Shown: in pieces, positions 24,656 through 32,956 of the stretch
How the letters are laid out: each line of letters begins with the position of its first letter
Numbering within the stretch: the first letter of the stretch is position 1
Assembly: GCF_044454545.1 (NCBI RefSeq)
Contig: NZ_JBITDV010000002.1
Coordinates: 186,001-250,000, forward strand
Direction of reading: 5' to 3'
DNA: 64,000 bases
DNA from: Cryptosporangium sp044454545
GTDB taxonomy: Bacteria; Actinomycetota; Actinomycetes; Mycobacteriales; Cryptosporangiaceae
Notes under the pieces: model-generated
What the model saw: only the letters and a program-made list of their open reading frames with translations
Told to the model about the DNA's origin: nothing
Databases searched by the model: none
Position numbers and translations under genes: made by a program

Positions 24656-25720
24656 TTATGCCTGGGGGGTCGCCCCTCCCGCGGAGCGGGCGGGTGCGCT
24701 GTCCGCGGACCGGGCGGAGGTGCTGTCCGCGGCGCGGGCGGGTGTGCTGTCCGCGGAGCGGGCGGCCAGGCGGGCCAGCCGGGCGTTGTACGCGTCCAGC
24801 GCGTTGTCCTCACCGGTCGTGCGGTCGAGCTGGCGGTCGATGCGGGCCGCGGTCCGCTCGTCCGAGCGGATCCACTGGGTGACGAACGCGGCCAGCATCA
24901 GCAGGCTGATGATGTCGCCCGACGACCAGAGCAGGCCGCCGCCGATCTGCTGGTCGGACGCCGGGTCGATCCAGCTCAGGTGCAGGCCCTCGTAGTAGGA
25001 GGTCGCGATCCGGCCCGCCATCTGCATGATGATGACGCCGAGGACCGCGTGCAGCGGCATCGAGATGATCATCATCAGCGCCCGCGCCGGGTAGGGCCAG
25101 CGGATCGGGAGCGGGTCGAGGCCGATCAGCGGCCAGAAGAACAGCGAGCCGACGACCAGGAAGTGCACGTGCGTGAACTCGTGCAGCCAGGTGCTGGTGA
25201 GCGTGGCCGGATACCAGCCGGAGAGGTAGAGCGCGTACGGCGTCGCGATGAAGAACGCGAACGCGATCAGCGGGTGGCTGATCAGCCGGAAGTAGCGGCT
25301 GTGCAGGAACGCGAGCAGCGCTTTCCGGCTGCGCGCGGGCAGCGTGCGCAGCGCGAGCGTCACCGGCGCGCCGAGCGCCATCAGGATCGGCGCCACCATG
25401 GCCAGCAGCATGTGCTGGATCATGTGGGCGCTGAACAGCGTGTCGTCGTACGTGCCGAGGCCGGAGAGCGTCGCGATCGCGATCACGCCGAGCCCGCCGG
25501 GGACGAACGCGAGTGTTCGTCCGATCGGCCATCGGTCACCGCGGGTCCGCAGCTTGTGGACGGCGTAGAGGTAGAGCCCCGCGACGACGACCAGGGCGAT
25601 CGCCATCCACTGATCGGGGTTCGCGGAAGTGAACAGCGTTGCCGGGGTGAACTTCGGAAGTTCGCCGGGGGAGGTTGCAGCGCTGGTCAGAGCGAGGGTT
25701 TGACTCGTCGCGGACAACAC
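24656..25720 (-). CDS. CtaG-type cytochrome c oxidase assembly membrane protein
   Basis: This 354-residue protein starts with GTG 25720. It has about seven membrane helices between residues 35 and 290. It carries the caa3_CtaG motifs HMIQHMLLAMVAPILMALGAP (His-rich helix) and LHEFTHVHFLVVGSLFFWPL. Members help deliver copper or assemble the oxidase, which suits its place beside ctaE. The tail from about residue 320 is a low-complexity ARSADSTP-type repeat from three 24-bp units. The C-terminal repeat is not part of the family core. Confidence 0.87.
   Translation of the reverse strand: MLSATSQTLALTSAATSPGELPKFTPATLFTSANPDQWMAIALVVVAGLYLYAVHKLRTRGDRWPIGRTLAFVPGGLGVIAIATLSGLGTYDDTLFSAHMIQHMLLAMVAPILMALGAPVTLALRTLPARSRKALLAFLHSRYFRLISHPLIAFAFFIATPYALYLSGWYPATLTSTWLHEFTHVHFLVVGSLFFWPLIGLDPLPIRWPYPARALMMIISMPLHAVLGVIIMQMAGRIATSYYEGLHLSWIDPASDQQIGGGLLWSSGDIISLLMLAAFVTQWIRSDERTAARIDRQLDRTTGEDNALDAYNARLARLAARSADSTPARAADSTSARSADSAPARSAGGATPQA
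24688..24759. repeat. Coding minisatellite, 3 x 24 bp, in the ctaG tail
   Basis: Three units beginning GGGCGGGTGCGCTGTCCGCG differ at a few bases and encode ARSADSxx octapeptides on the minus strand at the CtaG C-terminus. Partial units flank both sides. Confidence 0.8.
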
Positions 25721-25790
25721 CGTTCCACCTTAGGCCGAAATCTACGACACGACGTAGGCACCCGGTGCGTGCGCTGGGATTGGCGCGGGA

Positions 25791-25796
25791 CATAAT
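25791..25796 (+). promoter_or_regulatory. -10 box giving a leaderless ctaE transcript
   Basis: CATAAT ends 6 nt before the GTG start at 25803, so transcription would begin at or next to the start codon. There is no ribosome site upstream. No clear -35 was found. It lies in the 82-bp divergent gap between ctaG and ctaE. Confidence 0.4.
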
Positions 25797-25802
25797 GCTC
25801 CC

Positions 25803-26411
25803 GTGACGACGGCCACGACCAGTTTCGAGAAGAGCCAGATCCACTCGCTGACCCGGCCGAACATGGTCAGTGTCGGGACGATCGTGTGGCTCTCCAGCGA
25901 GCTCATGTTCTTCGCGGCTCTGTTCGCGATGTACTTCTCGATCCGAGCCTCCGGCCCGGGTCAACGCCTCTGGGCGGAAGAGACACAGATCCTGAACGTC
26001 CCGTACGCGGTGGTGTTCACGGTGATCCTCGTGCTCTCGTCCGTGACCTGTCAGATGGGCGTGTTCCGAGCCGAGGTCGGCGACGTGTACGGGCTGCGGC
26101 GCTGGTTCGCGCTGACGTTCGTGATGGGGCTGATCTTCGTTCTCGGCCAGGCGAACGAGTACCGCAACCTGGTCCACGAGGGCGTCACGATCCAGGCCAA
26201 CGGCTACGGGACGATGTTCTACCTGACGACCGGGTTCCACGGCCTGCACGTCATCGGCGGCTTGATCGCGTTCCTCCTGATGATGGGCCGGAGCACGCTG
26301 GGCCGGTTCACACCGGCCCAGGCCACCAGCGCCATCGTCGTCTCGTACTACTGGCACTTCGTCGACGTGGTGTGGATCGGCCTCTGGGCCACGATCTACC
26401 TCGTCAAATGA
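25803..26411 (+). CDS. ctaE: Cytochrome c oxidase subunit III
   Basis: This 202-residue protein starts with GTG 25803 and has five membrane helices. Family motifs include VGTIVWLSSELMFFAALFAMY, ANEYRNLVHEG, TGFHGLHVIGGL and SYYWHFVDVVWIGL. Subunit III stabilises the oxidase core. It heads the ctaE-qcrC-qcrA-qcrB cluster, 49 bp upstream of qcrC. No ctaD is nearby. Confidence 0.96.
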   Translation: MTTATTSFEKSQIHSLTRPNMVSVGTIVWLSSELMFFAALFAMYFSIRASGPGQRLWAEETQILNVPYAVVFTVILVLSSVTCQMGVFRAEVGDVYGLRRWFALTFVMGLIFVLGQANEYRNLVHEGVTIQANGYGTMFYLTTGFHGLHVIGGLIAFLLMMGRSTLGRFTPAQATSAIVVSYYWHFVDVVWIGLWATIYLVK

Positions 26412-26460
26412 CGTCGCCCGCGCAGTGCACGACTGGTTCCCCGACCGACAAGGTGAATCC

Positions 26461-27267
26461 ATGACCGCCTCCGCCGCCGCCAAAATGGGCGGCCGGATTC
26501 GAAAGCGAGCCGGGCAGCGCGCCGGCCGCGCCGGGCGCTTGGCCGTCCTGGTCCTGGCGCTCGGTCTGTTCGGCAGTGCCTACGCGGCGTTCGCGCCGTC
26601 CGGCCAGGCCGAAGACACGACCAGCTCGATCGCGGTCCGTGAAGGGCAGAAGCTCTACAACGAGAGCTGCATCACCTGCCACGGCCGCAACGCGCAGGGC
26701 GTGCAGGACCGGGGGCCCAGCCTGATCGGCGTCGGCTCCGCCTCGGTCGACTTCCAGGTGTCGACCGGCCGCATGCCGGCCGCGCGCCAGGAGGCTCAGG
26801 TCTCGCGCAAGCAGCCGGCCTTCAACGACGAGCAGACCGACCAGCTAGCCGCCTACATCCAGTCGATCGGCGGCGGCCCGCAGATCCCGGACGGCGACCT
26901 GCGCGGTGACGAAGCCCTCGGCGGCGAGCTGTTCCGGGTGAACTGCTCGTCCTGCCACGCGTTCTCCTCGAACGGTGGTGCGCTCTCCTCCGGGAAGTAC
27001 GCGCCGTCGATGAAGGAGTCGACCGACAAGCAGCTGTACGCGGCCATGCTGACCGGCCCGCAGAACATGCCGGTCTTCGGCGACAACCAGCTCTCGCCGG
27101 ACGAGAAGAAGGCGATCATCGCCTACGTCCAGACGCAGAAGTCCGACGCCGACCCGGGCGGCTGGGGCATCGGCCGGACCGGCCCGGTGCCGGAGATGGT
27201 CATCATCTTCGCGGTGGGCATCGTGGTGTGTCTGTTCGGGGCGCTGTGGATTGCGGGTAAGTCATGA
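26461..27267 (+). CDS. qcrC: Di-heme cytochrome c subunit of the bc1 complex
   Basis: This predicts 268 residues from ATG 26461. A basic N-terminus and helix RLAVLVLALGLFGSAYAAF anchor it. Two heme-c sites are visible: CITCH (about residue 73) and CSSCH (about residue 164). A C-terminal membrane helix (VIIFAVGIVVCLFGALW) follows. It shuttles electrons from the Rieske centre to CuA directly, replacing a soluble cytochrome c in actinobacteria. It overlaps qcrA by ATGA. Confidence 0.97.
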   Translation: MTASAAAKMGGRIRKRAGQRAGRAGRLAVLVLALGLFGSAYAAFAPSGQAEDTTSSIAVREGQKLYNESCITCHGRNAQGVQDRGPSLIGVGSASVDFQVSTGRMPAARQEAQVSRKQPAFNDEQTDQLAAYIQSIGGGPQIPDGDLRGDEALGGELFRVNCSSCHAFSSNGGALSSGKYAPSMKESTDKQLYAAMLTGPQNMPVFGDNQLSPDEKKAIIAYVQTQKSDADPGGWGIGRTGPVPEMVIIFAVGIVVCLFGALWIAGKS

Positions 27268-28334
27268 GTGACTCTCAAAAACTGGGAACGGACGACTCCG
27301 CGACTTCGGAATTCGACCCGAAGGACCCGACGCTGACCCAGTTCGACCTGGTGCGCGAAGGGGCCCGGCGGGACGGCGTCGAGATCGTCCACTACCAGCC
27401 GCGTTTCGCGGTGGCCGGCACCAAGCGGGAGAAGCGGGTCGAACGCGTGATCGCGTTCCTGCTGCTGCTCGCCGGCCTCTCGGCGGCGGCGTTCGTCGGG
27501 TTCTATCTGTTCTGGCCGTACGACTACAAGCAGGGCTACCACCTCGACAAGCTGTACACGCCGCTGCTCGGCTTCACGATGGGCCTCGCGCTCTTCGCGC
27601 TCGGTGCGGCGATCATCGTCTGGGTCAAGAAGCTGATGCCGGAGGAGGTGGCGGTCCAAGACCGCCACGACAACAATCCCGACCTGGTCGAGCGGCAGCT
27701 GACCGCCGCGACGCTGATGAGCGCGGTCGAGGAGACCGGCATCAAGCGGCGCCCGCTGCTCAAGGGCGCGCTGGCGCTCGGGGCGGCGCCGCTCGGCGTC
27801 ATGCTGGTCATGCCGCTGGGCGCGCTGATCAAGGACCCGCACAGCGACGACGAGCCGCTGTTCCACACCGGGTTCAAGGAAGGCGTCCGACTGGTCCGTC
27901 TGGACGGCACGCCGATCCGGCCGGGCGAGGTCTCGGCGGGTGGCCTGGAGACGGTGTTCCCGGGCATCCCCGAGGGCACCACGCTCAAGTACGCGGACTC
28001 GCCGACGCTCCTCATCCACCTGCGGGACGACGACGCGGCTGACTTCAAGCCCCGCAAGGGCTACGAGAACGCGCACTACGGCAACTACTTCGCCTACTCG
28101 AAGATCTGCACCCACGCGGGTTGCCCGGCGAGCCTGTTCGAGCAGCAGACGAACCGGCTGCTCTGCCCGTGCCACCAGTCGCAGTTCGACGTGAAGGACA
28201 GCTGCCGGCCGATTTTCGGTCCCGCCACCAGGCGGCTTCCGCAGCTTCCTATTACCGTGGACAACGAGGGCTTCTTCGTCGCGAAGAGCGACTTCTTGGA
28301 AGCCGTCGGGCCGGCCTTCTGGGAGCGTCCGTAA
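27264..28334 (+). CDS. qcrA: Rieske iron-sulfur subunit of the bc1 complex
   Basis: This 356-residue protein has three hydrophobic segments (about residues 66-87, 109-130, 170-190), the actinobacterial layout. The C-terminal Rieske domain binds 2Fe-2S through CTHAGC (about residue 284) and CPCHQS. Start ATG 27264 overlaps the qcrC stop, and the stop TAA shares its last A with the ATG of qcrB (TAATG). Electrons pass from quinol at QcrB to this centre and on to QcrC. Confidence 0.97.
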   Translation: MSDSQKLGTDDSATSEFDPKDPTLTQFDLVREGARRDGVEIVHYQPRFAVAGTKREKRVERVIAFLLLLAGLSAAAFVGFYLFWPYDYKQGYHLDKLYTPLLGFTMGLALFALGAAIIVWVKKLMPEEVAVQDRHDNNPDLVERQLTAATLMSAVEETGIKRRPLLKGALALGAAPLGVMLVMPLGALIKDPHSDDEPLFHTGFKEGVRLVRLDGTPIRPGEVSAGGLETVFPGIPEGTTLKYADSPTLLIHLRDDDAADFKPRKGYENAHYGNYFAYSKICTHAGCPASLFEQQTNRLLCPCHQSQFDVKDSCRPIFGPATRRLPQLPITVDNEGFFVAKSDFLEAVGPAFWERP

Positions 28335-29944
28335 TGCCACTGCTGCCAACGATCAAACCCGCCGCTGTCGGCACCTGGGCCGACGACCGGTTGGAAGCCT
28401 CGACTCCGCTCCGGCGCGTCTTCAACAAGGTCTTCCCCGACCACTGGTCGTTCATGCTGGGCGAGATCGCGCTGTACTCGTTCATCGTCCTGTTGCTGAG
28501 CGGCACGTTCCTGACGCTGTTCTTCACCCCTTCGCCGACCGAGACCGTCTACGACGGGGTCTACACGCGGCTGCAGGGCGTGGAGATGTCGAAGGCCTAC
28601 GACTCGGCGCTGAACATCTCGTTCGAGGTCCGCGGCGGTCTGGTCATGCGCCAGATCCACCACTGGGCGGCGCTGCTGTTCGTCTCGGCGATGCTCGTCC
28701 ACATGTTCCGGACGTTCTTCACCGGCGCGTTCCGGCGTCCGCGTGAGCTCAACTGGGTCATCGGCGTCACGCTGTTCGTGCTGGGCATGTTCGAGGGCTT
28801 CCTCGGCTACTCGCTCCCGGACGACGGATTGTCCGGCACCGGCCTGCGCATCGCGTCGGCGATCATCTACTCGATCCCGGTGATCGGTACCTGGGTCTCG
28901 TTCGCGCTCTTCGGCGGCGAGTTCCCGGGTGAGTTCATCATCGAGCGCTTCTACATCATCCACGTGCTGATCCTTCCGGCCGCGATCCTCGGCCTGGTGG
29001 CGGCGCACATGGGCCTGCTGGTGAAGCAGAAGCACACCCAGTTCCCCGGCCCGGGGCGGACCGAGCAGAACGTCGTCGGCCACCGGATGTTCCCGGGCTT
29101 CGCGGCCAAGGCCGGCGGCTTCTTCATGCTGGTGTTCGGCGTCATCGCGGCGCTGGGCGGCCTGGTCCAGATCAACCCGATCTGGCTGTTCGGCCCGTAC
29201 CAGGCGGCGGTCGTCTCGGCCGGTTCGCAGCCCGACTGGTACATGATGTGGCTCGACGGCGCCGTGCGTCTGATGCCGGCCTGGGAGTTCCGCAGCTTCG
29301 GCTACACGATCCCGGCGATGTTCTGGCCGTCGGTCGTCCTGGCCGGGGCCATGTTCACGCTCGCCGGTGCCTACCCGTGGCTCGAACAGAAGTTCATGAA
29401 GGACCGCGGGCACCACAACCTGCTCCAGCGGCCGCGTGACGCGCCCGCGCGGACGGGCCTGGGCGCGATGGCGATCGGCTTCTTCATCGTGCTGCTGCTG
29501 TCGGGCGGCAACGACATCATCGCCGACAAGTTCGACATCAGCCTCAACGCGACGACCTGGGCGGGCCGGATCGGCCTGTTCATCGTCCCGCCGATCGCGT
29601 ACTTCGTCACGTACCGCATCTGCCTCGGCCTGCAGCAGCACGACCGGGAGGTGCTGGCCCACGGTGTGGAGTCGGGCGTGATCCGGCGGCTGCCGTCCGG
29701 CCAGTTCATCGAGGTCCACCAGCCGCTCGGCCCGGTGGACGAGCACGGCCACAGCCACCTGGAGTACCAGGGCGCCGCCGTTCCGAAGAAGATGAACAAG
29801 CTGGGTGCCGGCGGGCGCGCGGTGCGTGGCTTCTTCTTCCCGGTCGAGAAGCCGGAGGACGCGGCGACGCCGGCGCTGGGCTCGCGGGAGGACTCCGACA
29901 AGGCCCTCTCGGGCGCGTCGGCCTCCGACGACGGCAACTACTAG
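28334..29944 (+). CDS. qcrB: Cytochrome b subunit of the bc1 complex
   Basis: This predicts 536 residues from ATG 28334. Heme-b His ligands are seen in RQIHHWAALLFVSAMLVHMF and IHVLILPAAILGLVAAHM. FEGFLGYSLPDDGLSGTGLR is the Qo-site helix region, and INPIWLFGPY follows. The C-terminus has a hydrophilic extension of about 100 residues (SGVIRRLPSGQFIEVHQP...) as in actinobacterial QcrB. It oxidises menaquinol. An in-frame upstream start at 28121 lies inside qcrA and is rejected. A strong hairpin follows. Confidence 0.97.
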   Translation: MPLLPTIKPAAVGTWADDRLEASTPLRRVFNKVFPDHWSFMLGEIALYSFIVLLLSGTFLTLFFTPSPTETVYDGVYTRLQGVEMSKAYDSALNISFEVRGGLVMRQIHHWAALLFVSAMLVHMFRTFFTGAFRRPRELNWVIGVTLFVLGMFEGFLGYSLPDDGLSGTGLRIASAIIYSIPVIGTWVSFALFGGEFPGEFIIERFYIIHVLILPAAILGLVAAHMGLLVKQKHTQFPGPGRTEQNVVGHRMFPGFAAKAGGFFMLVFGVIAALGGLVQINPIWLFGPYQAAVVSAGSQPDWYMMWLDGAVRLMPAWEFRSFGYTIPAMFWPSVVLAGAMFTLAGAYPWLEQKFMKDRGHHNLLQRPRDAPARTGLGAMAIGFFIVLLLSGGNDIIADKFDISLNATTWAGRIGLFIVPPIAYFVTYRICLGLQQHDREVLAHGVESGVIRRLPSGQFIEVHQPLGPVDEHGHSHLEYQGAAVPKKMNKLGAGGRAVRGFFFPVEKPEDAATPALGSREDSDKALSGASASDDGNY

Positions 29945-29951
29945 TCCCCAC

Positions 29952-29991
29952 GCACGAAGGCCCCGCCGATGGCGGGGCCTTCGTCGTGTGC
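29952..29991. terminator. Strong hairpin terminator after qcrB
   Basis: CGAAGGCCCCGCC-GAT-GGCGGGGCCTTCG (29955-29983), with flanking GCAC/GTGC pairing, 10 nt after the qcrB stop. It lies between convergent qcrB and the Lrp-type gene. Confidence 0.85.
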
Positions 29992-30008
29992 GGGGATTCC
30001 TGGGTCTA

Positions 30009-30293
30009 CTACTCGGACTCGAGGCCGATGGAGAAGGCCGCGTCCAGGTCGTGGCGGGAGTAGGCGCGGAACGCGATGTGCGTCTCGGTGTCGACGATGC
30101 CGGGGACCTTGTTGATCCGTCCCGCGATGACCTCGGCGATCTCCTCGAACCGGGTGACCCGCACGATCGCGATCAGGTCGACGTTGCCCGCGGTGGAGTA
30201 CACCTCGCTGACGCCCGGCAGGTCGGCGAGCGTCTGCGCCACCTCGGGGATCGAGTCGGTCTCGCAGCTGATCATGACGATCGACGTGATCAT
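30009..30293 (-). CDS. Stand-alone Lrp/AsnC ligand-binding (RAM) domain protein
   Basis: This predicts 94 residues from ATG 30293. The whole protein is the RAM domain (MITSIVMISCETDSIPEVAQ ... VPGIVDTETHIAFRAYSRHD) with no DNA-binding helix-turn-helix. Such proteins can bind amino acids and form oligomers with full-length Lrp regulators. It is coupled to the Nudix gene by an ATGA overlap. The ligand is unknown. Confidence 0.87.
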   Translation of the reverse strand: MITSIVMISCETDSIPEVAQTLADLPGVSEVYSTAGNVDLIAIVRVTRFEEIAEVIAGRINKVPGIVDTETHIAFRAYSRHDLDAAFSIGLESE

Positions 30294-30844
30294 GGGGACT
30301 CCTCTGGCTCGGTGACAGCGTAGTTGGGGCGCTCGGGAGTGCCCTCGCCGGACACGAGGCCCGCGCGGCCCAGCAGCCGGAACGTCGGGCCGGTCAGCGG
30401 GGGCAGCGCGTCCAGCGAGTACCACTGCGCTTCCTGGATCTCGACGCCGTCGACCTGCACCTCGGTGGCGTCCGAGTCGACCGTGGCGGTGAACACCATG
30501 TCGATCTCCTGGACCCACGGGTTGACGTGCGCGTTCGGCACGATCGGGGTGAGGGCCTCGGACGGCAGCGCGACGCCGGTCTCTTCGCGCAGCTCGCGGG
30601 CGCCGCCGTCGCGCGGGTGCTCGTGCTTGTCGAGCAGGCCGCCGGGCAGGGACCAGCCCGGCTGCGGCGGCTGCTGGAGCAGCAGGAGGCGGTCGTCGTG
30701 ATCGCGCAGGAGGACGACCGAGCCGATCGTGTAGTTCGGCGTCCCGAGGCGGACGATCGGCCGGCGGACCTTCGGCGGGAGCCGCCGGAACACCTGGATG
30801 GCCCGGCGGAGCACCGCCTTGCGTGCGGTGCGGTAGGAACCCAT
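30290..30844 (-). CDS. NUDIX hydrolase
   Basis: This 184-residue protein has a complete Nudix box, GGLLDKHEHPRDGGARELRE-ETGV (GX5EX7REUXEEXGU), at about residues 69-92. It hydrolyses a nucleoside diphosphate linked to another group; the substrate is undetermined. The N-terminal 35 residues are basic (RTARKAVLRRAIQVFRRLPPK). Its ATGA overlap with the Lrp-type gene makes a two-gene unit. A 4 x 15 bp G-rich tandem lies 142 nt upstream of its start. Confidence 0.92.
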   Translation of the reverse strand: MGSYRTARKAVLRRAIQVFRRLPPKVRRPIVRLGTPNYTIGSVVLLRDHDDRLLLLQQPPQPGWSLPGGLLDKHEHPRDGGARELREETGVALPSEALTPIVPNAHVNPWVQEIDMVFTATVDSDATEVQVDGVEIQEAQWYSLDALPPLTGPTFRLLGRAGLVSGEGTPERPNYAVTEPEESP

Positions 30845-30985
30845 GGTTCGACAGATTAGAGCGGGCCCGGGAACGCGCCGACCACCGCCCGGCGGGTGCT
30901 CCCCGCGGGTGGAGGCGGCGGCCTTCGGGCCGCGGGCATCCGGATCCGGCGGCTGTTCCCGTCGGGGCGCTCGCGGCCGGCGGGC

Positions 30986-31045
30986 CCGAGGGCGGTGGGG
31001 CCGAGGGCGGTGGGGCCGAGGGCGGTGGGGCCGAGGGCGGTGGGG
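30986..31045. repeat. Perfect G-rich tandem repeat, 4 x 15 bp
   Basis: Four identical units of CCGAGGGCGGTGGGG, with a degenerate fifth (CCGACGGCGG) after them. It begins just past the stop of the DEDDh/GIY-YIG gene and lies in a 213-bp gap with no other gene. Regular GGG/GGGG runs on the plus strand could fold into G-quadruplexes. Confidence 0.9.
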
Positions 31046-31057
31046 CCGACGGCGGCG

Positions 31058-32845
31058 TCAGACCGCGGTGCGGGCCGGGCGGGACTCCGGGCGTAGGCGG
31101 CGGCGGTCTTCTAGCGGGTCGGAGCCGTGGCGACCGACCTCGATGCGGCTCAGCAGGTCGGACCACCGCCCGGCCCCGCGCGCGGGCGAGGACCACACCG
31201 TGTCGACCCGCACCAGCCGCACCTCCGGCCGCTCCACCCAGGCCAGCACCCGCTCGACCTCCTCCAGGTGAACGCCGTCGGTGGCCGGATCACGCACCAC
31301 GGTCTCGGCCGACGCCACGAGCTGATCGACGATCGGCATCGGCGGCACACCGCGGCCCGCGACCCCGGCCGCCGCGAGCCGACCGAACCGCACCACGGAG
31401 ATCTCCCAGCCGCCCTGCCCGTCGGCGCGCGCCGCCACCATCTCGGGCACCGAGCTGATCGCCCGGGTGCGCTGCGACCGGATCACCGCCCGCAGGAGCG
31501 TCGCCAGCCGGTTCCTGGCCGTCGCCGCATCCTCGTACCGCTGCGCGTCCGACAGCGTCTCGATGCGGGCCAGCAATCGCTGGACCAGGCGTGACGGGTC
31601 ACCGTGGACGGCCTCGCGGAACGCCTCCGCGTGGCGTCCGTAGGCCTCGACCGAGACGCGGTGCTCGCACGGCGCCTCGCACTTGCGGATCTCGTAGAGG
31701 GCGCAGGCGGGCTTGGTCTTGCGCGTCGACAGCACGCCACCGCACTGGCGCAGCGGCAGGACGTCGTACACCGCGGTCGCGGCGGCCTCGGCCGAACGGC
31801 GGGACGAGAACGGGCCGAGGTACGCGGTGCCGTCGTCACGCGCCTGCCGCACGACCGAGAGCCGCGGGTACGCGTCGGTGGTCAGCCGGAGCCAGAGCCG
31901 CCGCTCGGGGTGCTTGGACCGGCGGTTGTACGGGGGCTTGTGCGCGGCGATCAGCCGCAGCTCACGCACTTCGGCCTCGAGCGAGTGCGCGCACACGATC
32001 GCCTCGATGCGCTCGGCCGCGTTGATCATCTCGGCCATCCGCGACCGCTGCTCGGACGAGACGAAGTACTGCCGGACCCGTGTGCGCAGATCTTTGCTGG
32101 TGCCGACGTAGAGCGGACGGTCGCGCGCGTCGCGGAACAGGTAGACGCCCGGTGCGCTCGGGACGCCGACCGCCAGGTGCCGCTTGCGCCGCTGTGGCTC
32201 GGAGACCTGCGTCGTGAACGTCTCGAGCTCTTCCAGCGTCTGGACGCCGAGATTGCCCAGCCGCTCCATCAGGCTGTGCAGTACGTGCACAGTGGCCTGC
32301 GCGTCGGCCAGCGCGCGGTGCACCGGCGTGGTGGGGGAGCGGAAGAACGCGGCGAGCGTGCTCAGCTTGCAGTTGCGGACCTCGTCGCGGCTCAGCGCGC
32401 GCCGGGCGATGACCGCGGTATCGACCTTGCGGAAGGCCGGCCAGACCTGGCCGTGCGCCTCGCAGGCGGCCTTCAGGTGGCTCAGATCGAACGGTGCGTT
32501 GTGGGCGACCAGCACCGAGCCCCGCGCGAACTCCAGAAAGGCCGGCAGCATCTCGGGGATCGACGGGGCCTGCGCCACCATCGCGTCGGTGATACCGGTG
32601 AGGACGGTGATGAACGGCGGGATGCCGATGCCGGGATCGACCAGCGTCTGGAACTCACCGAGTACCTCGCCGCCGCGAACCTTGACCGCACCGATCTCGG
32701 TGATCGCCGAGCCACCCGGTGCGCCGCCCGTCGTCTCCAGGTCGACGACCACGAACGTCGTCTCGCGGAGGGGCTGCCCGAGTTCGTCGAACGTCGACTG
32801 GACCCAGTGTTTTTGGGTCGCGGTCGACCCGCCGTGGTGTTGCAT
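31058..32845 (-). CDS. DEDDh exonuclease fused to GIY-YIG/UvrC-like domain
   Basis: This predicts 595 residues from ATG 32845. The N-terminal exonuclease (about 25-195) has VVDLETTGG (ExoI), HNAPFDLSHL (ExoII) and HRALADAQA (ExoIII). A GIY-YIG domain follows from about 225 (PGVYLFRDARDRPLYVGTSKDL). A UvrC-like Cys-rich segment (CALYEIRKCEAPCEH, about 345) and a UVR-like segment (DAQRYEDAATARNRL) come next. It lacks the RNase H-like and helix-hairpin-helix parts of full UvrC. Similar fusions (Rv2191 type, Cho-like) likely act in DNA repair. The in-frame upstream extension of over 500 residues is antisense to the YacP-like gene and rejected. Confidence 0.9.
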   Translation of the reverse strand: MQHHGGSTATQKHWVQSTFDELGQPLRETTFVVVDLETTGGAPGGSAITEIGAVKVRGGEVLGEFQTLVDPGIGIPPFITVLTGITDAMVAQAPSIPEMLPAFLEFARGSVLVAHNAPFDLSHLKAACEAHGQVWPAFRKVDTAVIARRALSRDEVRNCKLSTLAAFFRSPTTPVHRALADAQATVHVLHSLMERLGNLGVQTLEELETFTTQVSEPQRRKRHLAVGVPSAPGVYLFRDARDRPLYVGTSKDLRTRVRQYFVSSEQRSRMAEMINAAERIEAIVCAHSLEAEVRELRLIAAHKPPYNRRSKHPERRLWLRLTTDAYPRLSVVRQARDDGTAYLGPFSSRRSAEAAATAVYDVLPLRQCGGVLSTRKTKPACALYEIRKCEAPCEHRVSVEAYGRHAEAFREAVHGDPSRLVQRLLARIETLSDAQRYEDAATARNRLATLLRAVIRSQRTRAISSVPEMVAARADGQGGWEISVVRFGRLAAAGVAGRGVPPMPIVDQLVASAETVVRDPATDGVHLEEVERVLAWVERPEVRLVRVDTVWSSPARGAGRWSDLLSRIEVGRHGSDPLEDRRRLRPESRPARTAV

Positions 32846-32956
32846 GGGCGAACCGTAGGGGCAACCCCCGACAAAACCGCGGGCCCTTGGGTTCACCAGG
32901 GCAGACGTGGTCCCGTGAGGCGCCAGTCGGAAGCGGAGAGTGGAAGACTGACAGGT

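Noticed and set aside
30845..31057. A small gene in the gap with the 4 x 15 bp repeat
   Set aside because: Frames exist only because of the GC bias and consist of the repeat itself.
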